A stretch of 6,032 nt of DNA from Desulfobacterales bacterium (GTDB lineage: Bacteria > Desulfobacterota > Desulfobacteria > Desulfobacterales > JAUWMJ01), in contig JAUWMJ010000209.1 in the NCBI GenBank assembly GCA_030613225.1, positions 1 to 6,032 of the forward strand. The letters run 5' to 3'. Below the pieces are notes generated by a model, which was not told the origin of the DNA, did no database searches, and saw only the letters and a list, made by a program, of their open reading frames with translations. Position numbers and translations under genes: made by a program. Below, one piece after another: positions 1 to 5,239 of this stretch; position 1 is the stretch's first letter; each line of letters opens with the position of its first letter.

Positions 1-468
1 AATCTTGTTGCCGGTGGGAAAGAGCGTCAGGATTCTGTTTATAATGGCCTGATAGCAGTTGGTGAAAATAATGGAATAGTCATTATTCATGACGGCGTGC
101 GTCCATTTGCAAATAAAGAAATGCTGGAATCATGTGTAAGAGGAGCAAAAAAACACGGTGCATGTATAATCGGAGTTCCTGTACAGGATACTCTAAAGAA
201 GATAAGCAGTTCAGGAGATATCGAAAAAACGATAGAAAGAAATAATATTTGGCTTGCTCAGACACCTCAGGCTTTTAAATATAATATCATAAAAAAGGCC
301 CATGAATATGCAAGGATGAAAGGGTATGCAGGAACGGACGATGCAGCTTTAGTTGAAAAAACAGGGAATTTTGTAAAAATTATAAAAGGCAGCAAAATCA
401 ATATTAAAATTACAACCAGAGAAGATTTAAGGCTCGCGGAGGTAATGCTTCGGGCAGGATTAGACTGA
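1..468 (+). CDS. ispD: 2-C-methyl-D-erythritol 4-phosphate cytidylyltransferase, 5'-truncated by the window edge
   Basis: IspD transfers CMP from CTP to 2-C-methyl-D-erythritol 4-phosphate in the cytoplasmic non-mevalonate isoprenoid pathway. The reading frame is open from base 1, giving 155 codons of an enzyme usually about 230 residues long. The N-terminal nucleotide-binding loop (GxGxR...PKQ) therefore lies outside the window. Family landmarks appear in the right order: GGKERQDSVYNGL at the start, HDGVRPF (the Asp/Arg pair of the active site), LAQTPQAF, GTDDAALVE, and NIKITTREDLRLAE near the C-terminus, whose Lys matches the conserved substrate-binding lysine. An internal GTG at base 97 is not the start, because conserved family sequence continues upstream of it. 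The stop at 466-468 directly abuts the stop of the convergent omega-amidase gene. An ispF gene, often the next gene, does not follow here. Confidence 0.95.
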   Translation, partial: NLVAGGKERQDSVYNGLIAVGENNGIVIIHDGVRPFANKEMLESCVRGAKKHGACIIGVPVQDTLKKISSSGDIEKTIERNNIWLAQTPQAFKYNIIKKAHEYARMKGYAGTDDAALVEKTGNFVKIIKGSKINIKITTREDLRLAEVMLRAGLD

Positions 469-1251
469 TTAAGGAATATTTATCATGTCAACGTCTGAAT
501 CCATCCATGCCGGAAAGGTTTTTCTGTAATCTTCAAGTATATTAAAGGATAAAACCGTTGTATAAATGCATTCTTCATCATGTTTTTGAAAAATGATTTT
601 TCCAAGAGGATCGATTACAGAAGAATCACCGCTATAGAAAAGACCGTTTCCATCCACACCAACTCGATTCACACCTATAACATAGCATTGATTTTCTATA
701 GCCCTTGCCTGCAGCAAAGATTTCCAATGCATAGAGCGTTTTTCAGGCCAGTTTGCAATAAATATGGCAATATCATACTGGTTGTTGATGTTTCTTGTCC
801 AGGCGGGAAACCGCAAATCATAGCAGATAAATGGTCTTATTTTCCAACCGTTTAATTCAACAGTAATATTTTCGACACCTGCACTATATACTTTCTCTTC
901 ACCTGCAAAGCGAAAAAGATGCTTTTTATCATAGGTAAACAGGCGTCCGTCCGGCTTGGCCCACAGCAACCTGTTGAAATACAGTTCGTTACTTTTAAAT
1001 ATGATACTTCCGACAATATCGGCGTTTATTTGTCTTGAAATTTTCTGAAGCCACTTAATAGAAGACCCATTTATATCTTGTGCAAGGCTTGAAGCATTCA
1101 AGCTGAAACCGGTTGTAAACATTTCCGGAAGAATAATGAGATCGGTCTTTTCGCTGATGTCTTTAATTTTTTCATCAAATAAAGCAAGACTGTCGTTAAT
1201 ATCTTCCCAGACAGGTTCTGTCTGAATCAATGTAATTTTTAAATCTCGCAT
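469..1251 (-). CDS. yafV: Omega-amidase (2-oxoglutaramate amidase), nitrilase superfamily, YafV/Nit2-like
   Basis: This 260-residue cytoplasmic carbon-nitrogen hydrolase probably removes the terminal amide of 2-oxoglutaramate or 2-oxosuccinamate. The nitrilase catalytic triad is visible: Glu43 in LPEMFTTGF, Lys109 in YDKKHLFRF, and the nucleophile Cys143 in ICYDLRFP. The FAGEEKVYSAG segment and NWPEKRSMHW around residues 167-176 are typical of the YafV/omega-amidase branch rather than of aliphatic nitrilases. Length matches the family (about 255-275). The ATG at 1251 puts the family N-terminus (LKITLIQTEPVWED) in the right place; the ribosome binding site is weak and lies inside the upstream aminotransferase gene. 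The 13-bp overlap with that gene suggests translational coupling and supports a joint transaminase/amidase role. The substrate is inferred from family and neighbour. Confidence 0.9.
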   Translation of the reverse strand: MRDLKITLIQTEPVWEDINDSLALFDEKIKDISEKTDLIILPEMFTTGFSLNASSLAQDINGSSIKWLQKISRQINADIVGSIIFKSNELYFNRLLWAKPDGRLFTYDKKHLFRFAGEEKVYSAGVENITVELNGWKIRPFICYDLRFPAWTRNINNQYDIAIFIANWPEKRSMHWKSLLQARAIENQCYVIGVNRVGVDGNGLFYSGDSSVIDPLGKIIFQKHDEECIYTTVLSFNILEDYRKTFPAWMDSDVDMINIP

Positions 1252-2381
1252 AATATTTTAGCAGCCTGTTCTAAAGTTTCGTCCTTTTTTGCAAAACAAA
1301 AACGCAAAACATTAAAGTCATCCTCCTGGTGATAAAAAGAAGAAGGAGGAATAGAAGCCACTTTAGATTTAACAGTAAGGCGTTTTGCAAAATCCATATC
1401 ACTTTCTTGAGAAATGAGTGAATAATCAAGCATCTGAAAATATGTCCCTTTACAGGGCAGGGCTTTAAATCGTGATTTGCTTATAAGGGATAGAAATTTG
1501 TCTCTTTTTTTTTGATAAAATGAGGAAAGATTCAGATACACATCTTTGTTTTGCATGAATTCTGCAAATGCATATTGAATTGGTGTATTTGATGCAAATG
1601 TCAAAAACTGGTGAATTTTCTGAAATTCTCCGGAAAGCGGCTCAGGTGCCAGGCAATATCCGATTTTCCATCCGGTGGAATGATATGTTTTTCCAAATGA
1701 ACTTATTACAAAGCTCCTTTCCGCAAGCTCGGGATATCTAAGCATGCTTTCATGAACCAGACCATCAAAAATAATATGTTCATAAACCTCATCGCTGATA
1801 ATAAAAAGGTTTGTGTTATTAACAATATCTTTTAACGCAGATATATCTTCTGCCGACAATACCGTTCCGGTGGGGTTGTGCGGCGAATTCAAAATTAAAA
1901 GCCTTGTTTTTTCAGAAATGGCGTTTGCAACTTCATCCCAGTCTATGTAGTAGTCTGGAAATTTTAGCTTAAGGTAAACAGGAATCCCGCCACTTAATTT
2001 AATTGCAGGAGCATACGAGTCATAGACAGGTTCAAAGAGAATTACTTCATCATCTTTTTGAACAACAGCGGTAATAGCGGCAAACAATGCTTCAGTGGCG
2101 CCTGAAGTCACGGTGATTTCAGTTTCAGGGTTATAGTCTGCACTATAAATTTCATTAGTTTTCTCAGCGATTCTTTCGCGAAGGTTCAAGACACCCTGCA
2201 TGGGTGCATACTGGTTGTTGCCGGAGCGCATATACTTGTTGGCGAGTTCTATGAGTCCTTTATCAACATCGAAATCAGGAAATCCCTGGGAGAGATTAAT
2301 AGCGCCATGATCATTTGCCAGCTTTGTCATCTGTGAAAAAATGGTTAAGCCAACATTAGAGAGTTTTGATTTTATTTTCAT
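1239..2381 (-). CDS. ybdL: PLP-dependent aminotransferase, methionine/glutamine transaminase type (YbdL-like)
   Basis: This is a complete 380-residue fold-type I (class I/II) aminotransferase of the cytoplasm. It shows INLSQGFPDF (29-37), QYAPMQG (57-63), SGATEA (93-98), NSPHNPTG with Asn169, SDEVY with Asp197 and Tyr200, the Schiff-base Lys231 in SSFGKTYHSTGWKIGY, and Arg360 in VLRFCFAK for the substrate carboxylate. The SFGKTYHxTGWK block and SQGFPDF are characteristic of the YbdL/kynurenine aminotransferase/glutamine transaminase K group, which prefers methionine and aromatic or glutamine donors. The ATG at 2381 has AAGGA 9 nt upstream. It is followed, with a 13-bp overlap, by the omega-amidase that clears 2-oxoglutaramate, so a role in 2-keto-4-methylthiobutyrate to methionine salvage or general glutamine-dependent transamination is likely. 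Exact substrate choice cannot be read from sequence. Confidence 0.92.
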   Translation of the reverse strand: MKIKSKLSNVGLTIFSQMTKLANDHGAINLSQGFPDFDVDKGLIELANKYMRSGNNQYAPMQGVLNLRERIAEKTNEIYSADYNPETEITVTSGATEALFAAITAVVQKDDEVILFEPVYDSYAPAIKLSGGIPVYLKLKFPDYYIDWDEVANAISEKTRLLILNSPHNPTGTVLSAEDISALKDIVNNTNLFIISDEVYEHIIFDGLVHESMLRYPELAERSFVISSFGKTYHSTGWKIGYCLAPEPLSGEFQKIHQFLTFASNTPIQYAFAEFMQNKDVYLNLSSFYQKKRDKFLSLISKSRFKALPCKGTYFQMLDYSLISQESDMDFAKRLTVKSKVASIPPSSFYHQEDDFNVLRFCFAKKDETLEQAAKILCEI

Positions 2382-2411
2382 GATTTTCAGTCCTTAAAAT
2401 ATATAGGACAA

Positions 2412-2427
2412 TCTGTTGATTAACAGA
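2412..2427. promoter_or_regulatory. Short inverted repeat upstream of the aminotransferase gene
   Basis: The sequence TCTGTT-GATT-AACAGA has perfect 6-bp arms and a 4-bp centre. It lies about 30 bp upstream of the aminotransferase start, in the only non-coding stretch (2382-2525, strongly AT-rich) between the hydrolase and the aminotransferase. It could be an operator for the aminotransferase/amidase unit. No convincing -35/-10 pair could be fixed next to it, and 6-bp arms arise by chance fairly often, so this is tentative. Confidence 0.2.
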
Positions 2428-2525
2428 CACTAATTACAATAACAAATAAAATTTTAATGTAAAGTATAAATGAAATAGTATAAACAAGTTCAGCAAAAAG
2501 ATAGGGCAGATATTCCATGAAAGTT

Positions 2526-3377
2526 TCAGGTAATAATTCCCACGTCAGTAAGAAAGGTTTCAATATCTTTCTGGAAAATAACGTAATCAGGTGGGCAATC
2601 GTTGTGGGAGCAATCATATACGATTAATTTTCCTTTTAAACATTTTTCATATAAAGCTTTTCCATGTGAAAAGGGAATAATATCGTCGTTTTTACCATGA
2701 ATGATGAGAACGGGACCTGGGTATGTGCTGACAACTGACAGGTTATCAAAAGGATCACGCACAAGTAAACCTGGGGCGAGAAATCTTAATGCAAATGCTC
2801 TGACAGATGTAAATGTAGATTGAAGTATAAGTGCTGCGGAAGGTCTGTTTGAGGCAAGAGCGCAGACAGCGCCGCCCCCTACAGATCGTCCAAAAAGAAT
2901 GATGCGGTTTGGGTCGACATCCTTTCTTGAAACAAGATAATCGTATCCTGCATTAAACGCGTGGGAAATGCTTTTTTGCGAAGGGGAGCCTTCAGATCGA
3001 CCGTATCCGGGATATTCAATAAGAAGCACTCCTATACCAATACGGGTAAAACTTTTGAGTTCTTCGGGGCAAAAGTCGATCAACTCAGCATTGCCATGAC
3101 CAAAAATTACTGCAGGTGCCGGTTTTGCCGGTGCTGGTTTTGCCTGTGTTGGTTTTGAAGGATTGATATTTAATGGTGGCATAAACCAAGCTTCAATTTT
3201 TCCTGAGTGAGTGACCAGCCATATTTTTTTAAGTCCGGAAACGACCTTTTCGGTTCCGGAAGAATATGGGATATGACTGCGGGGGAAAATAATTCTGCGC
3301 TGCATAACAAAAAGGAAGCAGCAATAAGCAAAATAAAAAAGAAAAGCCCATGTAGTGATTTTAATAAAAGATTGCAA
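2526..3377 (-). CDS. Membrane-anchored alpha/beta hydrolase (BEM46/ABHD13-like)
   Basis: This is a 283-residue serine hydrolase of unknown substrate. The N-terminus has a single hydrophobic segment (about residues 9-25, rich in Phe, Tyr and Cys) followed by MQRRIIFPRS, which looks like an uncleaved signal anchor. The catalytic domain has the oxyanion motif GHGN (93-96), EYPGYGRSEG (121-130), the nucleophile elbow GRSVGG with Ser165, the acid Asp231 in HGKNDDIIP, and His258 in CSHND. This is the order found in BEM46/ABHD13/YfhR-type proteins. Residues 75-89 are a repetitive Lys/Pro/Ala linker just before the first core strand. The start is TTG at 3377: the only in-frame alternatives nearby are absent, an in-frame stop lies 7 codons upstream, and AGGAG sits 5 nt before the TTG. 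Side of the membrane and substrate are not determinable. Confidence 0.85.
   Translation of the reverse strand: MQSFIKITTWAFLFYFAYCCFLFVMQRRIIFPRSHIPYSSGTEKVVSGLKKIWLVTHSGKIEAWFMPPLNINPSKPTQAKPAPAKPAPAVIFGHGNAELIDFCPEELKSFTRIGIGVLLIEYPGYGRSEGSPSQKSISHAFNAGYDYLVSRKDVDPNRIILFGRSVGGGAVCALASNRPSAALILQSTFTSVRAFALRFLAPGLLVRDPFDNLSVVSTYPGPVLIIHGKNDDIIPFSHGKALYEKCLKGKLIVYDCSHNDCPPDYVIFQKDIETFLTDVGIIT
3115..3159 (-). repeat. Three 15-bp tandem repeats inside the hydrolase gene
   Basis: Three consecutive 15-bp units (3115-3129, 3130-3144, 3145-3159) encode SKPTQ, AKPAP, AKPAP in the hydrolase reading frame. The two units nearest the catalytic core differ at a single base and the third is more diverged. 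Units are a multiple of three, so gain or loss of a copy keeps the frame. They lie in the linker before the VIFGHGN strand and probably arose by replication slippage. Confidence 0.8.
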
Positions 3378-3382
3378 GATGG

Positions 3383-3387
3383 CTCCT
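3383..3387 (-). promoter_or_regulatory. Ribosome binding site that fixes the TTG start of the hydrolase
   Basis: On the minus strand AGGAG is followed by 5 nt and then TTG. No in-frame ATG lies upstream of it before the stop, and the next in-frame ATG (residue 25) would remove the hydrophobic anchor. The site therefore supports a TTG start. Confidence 0.7.
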
Positions 3388-3389
3388 GA

Positions 3390-3512
3390 AAGTTAGATGG
3401 AAATAAATGTCAAAGTGGCTTTATTGATGAATTCATAAAAAGTAACGCCGATGGCATCGTTCCAAGTTCCATATTAAAAGAACTTCCAAAACACGAAGAA
3501 ACCAGACCGTAA
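3390..3512 (+). pseudogene. Possible coding remnant between the cassette array and the hydrolase gene
   Basis: A plus-strand frame of 40 codons, bounded by stops at 3387-3389 and 3510-3512, contains GFIDEFIKSNADGIVPSS followed by ILKELPKHEETRP. The mix of charged, amphipathic residues looks like the C-terminus of a real protein. There is no start codon with a ribosome binding site and nothing upstream to attach it to, because the hydrolase gene begins at 3377 on the other strand. It could be the cut-off end of a gene left at the edge of the cassette array, or chance. I do not recognise the family. The frame stays open for some distance after the stop. Confidence 0.2.
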
Positions 3513-3515
3513 AAA

Positions 3516-3647
3516 TTAGAACCAGCATTAAGCCGCCGATCACCAGTGCAAAAGGCTTCCAAAAAATCTGAAAAAGCGAAAAACGTTTTTAAAACACAGC
3601 CGTTAATAAATGTACCGACCTTTTAGATCTGCGTTGGATTGTTCTGC
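3516..3647 (-). other. attC-like recombination site of the TPR cassette
   Basis: Read on the minus strand, GCAGAAC (R'', 3647-3641) lies about 30 nt after the TPR stop codon. It is the exact complement of GTTCTGC, the core at the 5' edge of the same cassette (4292-4286), which is the relation expected of an integron cassette. The partner core is less certain: the best candidate is GTTCTAA (3522-3516), pairing 5 of 7 bases with R''. Arms between them pair only in blocks (AACGC and GATC on the left with GATC and GGCGG on the right, then AAAAGG with CCTTTT), with unequal spacers. The R'' box is well supported; the far end is tentative, and the site may be degenerate as the last one of the array. 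Confidence 0.5.
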
Positions 3648-4291
3648 ATTTTGGCATTAATTTGAAAACTCATAATTATTTCCTCTTTTTTCGCACCACG
3701 CTAACCTCAGCCCAAAATTCGCTGTCAGGTTTATCAACTTCAAATCTTCCGTCATTCAATAGCGCCTTAAGAAGGTCTTGCTCTGAAAATAGCAAATATC
3801 CTTCTATGATGAACTGGGTGTATAGTTCCATTATAGATCGAGGCTTGCGCTTGCGTTTCAGAAATTCATAGCAGGTATCAGCAATATCCGTGGACATTCT
3901 TAGAACAACGGGCCTCTTGACCCAATTAAAATCACCTTCCGTTTTGCCTAAGGCGAACAGAGCATCCAGAATCACATGCTGGTAATCGGAGTTCCTGGGG
4001 TGTTTCTTGTGATGCTCGGCCATAAATTCGATGGCTTTTTTAAATTCACCGTTTAGAACATAGGCATCTCCCAAATAGTATTGTGCATAAAGGTCATCAG
4101 GATGTCTCTCTGCTCTTTGCTTATAGTGTCGGACTAAGCCGGGATAATCCTCATTATCAACAAATTCTTGATGTGGTTCCCAAGCCTCAAAATCAAGATG
4201 CTCATCTATTCCATTCGGAATCTTAGCTTTTATTTTTTTGTAAGGGGATTCTATTATTTTCGATTTAATATTCATTTTTCTTGATGCAGAA
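3522..4291 (-). mobile_element. Integron gene cassette carrying the TPR protein
   Basis: The cassette is bounded by the G/TT crossover point of the attC after higA (between 4292 and 4291) and by the candidate core at 3522. It holds one gene on the same strand as the attC sites, as in integron arrays. Only 16 nt separate the crossover point from the start codon, so there is no room for a promoter. The 5' edge and the R'' box are firm; the 3' edge is less so. Confidence 0.55.
3676..4275 (-). CDS. TPR-containing protein of unknown function, cassette-borne
   Basis: This is a soluble 199-residue protein with no signal peptide or membrane segment. Residues about 43-110 form tetratricopeptide-like helical hairpins: YPGLVRHYKQRAERHPDD, then LYAQYYLGDAYVLNGEFKKAIEF with the typical Gly/Ala/Tyr spacing, then a third helix pair around SDYQHVILDALFALGK. 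The C-terminal part (about 114-182, FNWVKRP to DGRFEV) looks like a separate small helical domain and contains a basic run, KRKRKPRS, at 140-147. I do not recognise this second domain. The ATG at 4275 lies 16 nt from the cassette boundary, with only a weak AAG-type ribosome binding site, so expression probably depends on transcription from the higBA promoter or further upstream. Partner binding through the TPR region is a family-level expectation only. Confidence 0.8.
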   Translation of the reverse strand: MNIKSKIIESPYKKIKAKIPNGIDEHLDFEAWEPHQEFVDNEDYPGLVRHYKQRAERHPDDLYAQYYLGDAYVLNGEFKKAIEFMAEHHKKHPRNSDYQHVILDALFALGKTEGDFNWVKRPVVLRMSTDIADTCYEFLKRKRKPRSIMELYTQFIIEGYLLFSEQDLLKALLNDGRFEVDKPDSEFWAEVSVVRKKRK

Positions 4292-4407
4292 CGTTGAAAT
4301 CACCAGCCGCAAAGAAAAGACAGTTATTAATTATGGCGACACTCTTGAATCCACAACAATAAAAAAAACGCCGACTTACTGCGGTCTGGTGCATTTCTTT
4401 GTTCGGC
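4286..4407 (-). other. attC recombination site of the higBA cassette
   Basis: The site is 122 bp long. On the minus strand it runs from GCCGAAC (R'', 4407-4401) to GTTCTGC (R', 4292-4286), pairing 6 of 7 bases. Next come 3-nt unpaired spacers (AAA and AAC), then arms that pair as GAAAT, CACCAG and CCGC with their complements. The R''-side arm carries two extra single bases, a G before CACCAG and an A after it. A pair of core boxes, a short unpaired spacer, a stem with extrahelical bases in one arm only and a variable centre of about 70 nt is the standard attC design. R'' is also the exact complement of the core at the 5' edge of this cassette (GTTCGGC, 5147-5141). Confidence 0.85.
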
Positions 4408-4457
4408 GCTTTTATATTTAATATGCTGATTTTATAATAGAAATGGCCGATAAATTT

Positions 4458-4769
4458 CTATGTAATTGCTTCACGAATTGGACTAACACGCTCAATTTTA
4501 TCCATTCGCTTCGGGGAATGTAGTGCAGCCCATATATCATTTCGTTGCTGTAAATTAAGCCAAAAATTGGCTGTATTTCCGAATACTTTAGCTAACATTA
4601 AAGCCGTATCAACGGTTATAGATCTCTTACCAGTGCAAAGTTCATTTACAGTTCTACGACTGACGCCCATTGCAGAAGATAGTTGCCCCTGAGTAATTCC
4701 CAAAGGTGCAATAAATTCTTCATTAATCATTTCACCGACACTGACGGGTTTACGTTTGGTTATAATCAT
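4458..4769 (-). CDS. higA: HigA antitoxin, XRE-family helix-turn-helix
   Basis: This antitoxin binds and neutralises HigB and represses the higBA promoter. From the chosen start it is 103 residues, the usual HigA length. It shows the family opening RKPVSVGEMINEEFIAPLG, a helix-turn-helix at about residues 26-50 (TQGQLSSAMGVSRRTVNEL), then GKRSITVDTALMLAKVFG and FWLNLQQRNDIW. Two in-frame ATGs are possible. The upstream one (4781) overlaps the higB stop as ATGA. The one at 4769 has GAGG 6 nt before it and gives the family's normal N-terminus, so I prefer it. Toxin-first gene order is typical of HigBA, unlike most toxin-antitoxin pairs. Confidence 0.92.
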   Translation of the reverse strand: MIITKRKPVSVGEMINEEFIAPLGITQGQLSSAMGVSRRTVNELCTGKRSITVDTALMLAKVFGNTANFWLNLQQRNDIWAALHSPKRMDKIERVSPIREAIT

Positions 4770-4777
4770 TTTATACC

Positions 4778-5074
4778 TCATTTATATGAATGATTTTCAA
4801 GATAAATGTCATCCGCCTCCCCGTGTTCATCATCCCAAGTAAAAATCAAACGCCATTGATCATTGACACGTATGGAGCATTTATCTTTTAATTTGCCAGA
4901 TAATTTTTCAAAATGATTGCTGGGTGGACTTCTCAAGTCAGCATCATTCGTTGAATCATCCAACAGTTGTAATTTCCTAAACAATCGTGAACGAATATCA
5001 GCGGGTATTTTTTTTGCCTGAATGTCCTCTACGAAAAACTTTCGTAGCCAATTATCACGAAAATTCTTAATCAT
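4778..5074 (-). CDS. higB: HigB toxin, RelE/ParE superfamily mRNA interferase
   Basis: HigB cleaves mRNA at the ribosome and is held inactive by HigA. The protein is 98 residues from the ATG at 5074 (MIKNFRDNWLRKFF, the standard HigB opening). Family blocks include IRSRLFRKLQLLDD, DLRSPPSNHFEKLSG, SIRVNDQWRLIFTW with the conserved arginines Arg69 and Arg75, and the C-terminal ENHSYK with a His/Tyr pair. An in-frame GTG at 5092 would add six residues, but that stretch is the palindromic operator and is absent from the family. No ribosome binding site precedes the ATG, and the best promoter would start transcription at or next to it, so translation may be leaderless. The stop overlaps the first possible higA ATG. 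Confidence 0.92.
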   Translation of the reverse strand: MIKNFRDNWLRKFFVEDIQAKKIPADIRSRLFRKLQLLDDSTNDADLRSPPSNHFEKLSGKLKDKCSIRVNDQWRLIFTWDDEHGEADDIYLENHSYK

Positions 5075-5075
5075 A

Positions 5076-5088
5076 GTTACAATGTAAC
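5076..5088. promoter_or_regulatory. Palindromic operator of higBA
   Basis: GTTACA-T-TGTAAC is a perfect inverted repeat with 6-bp arms and a 1-bp centre, ending one base before the higB start codon. It covers the candidate -10 element. HigA-type antitoxins bind short palindromes of this kind at their own promoter, so this is the probable HigA or HigBA binding site. The regulator assignment is inferred from position. Confidence 0.6.
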
Positions 5089-5109
5089 GCACAAGATTAC
5101 AAAAGGCAA
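5081..5109 (-). promoter_or_regulatory. Candidate higBA promoter inside the cassette
   Basis: On the minus strand TTGCCT (5109-5104) is followed by 17 nt and TACATT (5086-5081), each matching 4 of 6 consensus bases. Transcription would begin at about 5074-5075, the first base of higB. A second -10-like hexamer, TGTAAT, lies a little upstream without a good -35. A promoter in this 67-bp gap is expected, because cassette toxin-antitoxin genes normally bring their own. Confidence 0.4.
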
Positions 5110-5140
5110 GAAATAAGTTTATTTTTTAATTAATCCAATC

Positions 5141-5239
5141 GCCGAACGCTGAAAATGAGCTGACACAAAAGCCGACTTAATATTTGGAATCAAAAAAAAT
5201 CGGCTCGGCTTTTGTGGTCAGTGCAGTAGATGGTTAGAA
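5141..5239 (-). other. attC recombination site of the tautomerase cassette
   Basis: The site is 99 bp long and begins 24 bp after the tautomerase stop. On the minus strand TTCTAAC (R'', 5239-5233) and GTTCGGC (R', 5147-5141) are the outer boxes. The inner stem pairs CTGAC plus ACAAAAGCCGA (5160-5175 on the plus strand) with TCGGCTTTTGT plus GTCAG (5205-5221), with one bulged base at 5216 in the R''-side arm. The 11-12 nt between core boxes and inner stem pair poorly, and the two cores pair imperfectly, as expected when R' comes from the next cassette. The site is weaker than the one after higA but has the same layout. Confidence 0.75.

Larger units (their letters stand above)
4292..5146 (-). 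mobile_element. Integron gene cassette carrying higB-higA
   Basis: This 855-bp cassette runs from the G/TT crossover of the preceding attC (5147/5146) to the G of its own attC (4292). Its 5' core GTTCGGC and its own R'' GCCGAAC are exact complements, so the excised circle would carry a perfect core pair. Unlike its neighbours it includes about 70 bp of non-coding sequence ahead of the first gene, with a promoter candidate. Toxin-antitoxin cassettes are well known from large chromosomal integrons, where they are thought to limit loss of cassettes. Confidence 0.8.

Noticed and set aside
580..855. 91-codon plus-strand frame.
   Set aside because: It is antisense to the catalytic region of the omega-amidase, which has a full set of family motifs.
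2420..2617. Hydrophobic 65-codon frame on the minus strand overlapping the end of the hydrolase gene.
   Set aside because: It is out of frame with a strongly supported gene, has no ribosome binding site, and its hydrophobicity follows from AT-rich sequence.
3435..3528. Minus-strand frame of about 31 codons beginning MLVLIFTVWFLRVL, resembling a small membrane protein.
   Set aside because: It has no ribosome binding site, lies across the candidate attC core, and runs antisense to the more protein-like plus-strand frame.
3623..3673. Minus-strand mini-gene MSFQINAKMQNNPTQI with a strong GAGG 8 nt upstream.
   Set aside because: The ribosome binding site is simply the last Lys/Arg codons of the TPR gene, and the frame overlaps the attC R'' box. 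Sixteen codons without any other support is not enough.
5072..5092. In-frame GTG start for higB that would give a 104-residue toxin.
   Set aside because: The extra codons are the palindromic operator and the family starts at the MIKNF methionine.
5141..5239. Reading the spacer stem after the tautomerase as a plain intrinsic terminator.
   Set aside because: The T/A run lies in the loop rather than after the stem, and the core boxes match the cassette logic. attC explains more.
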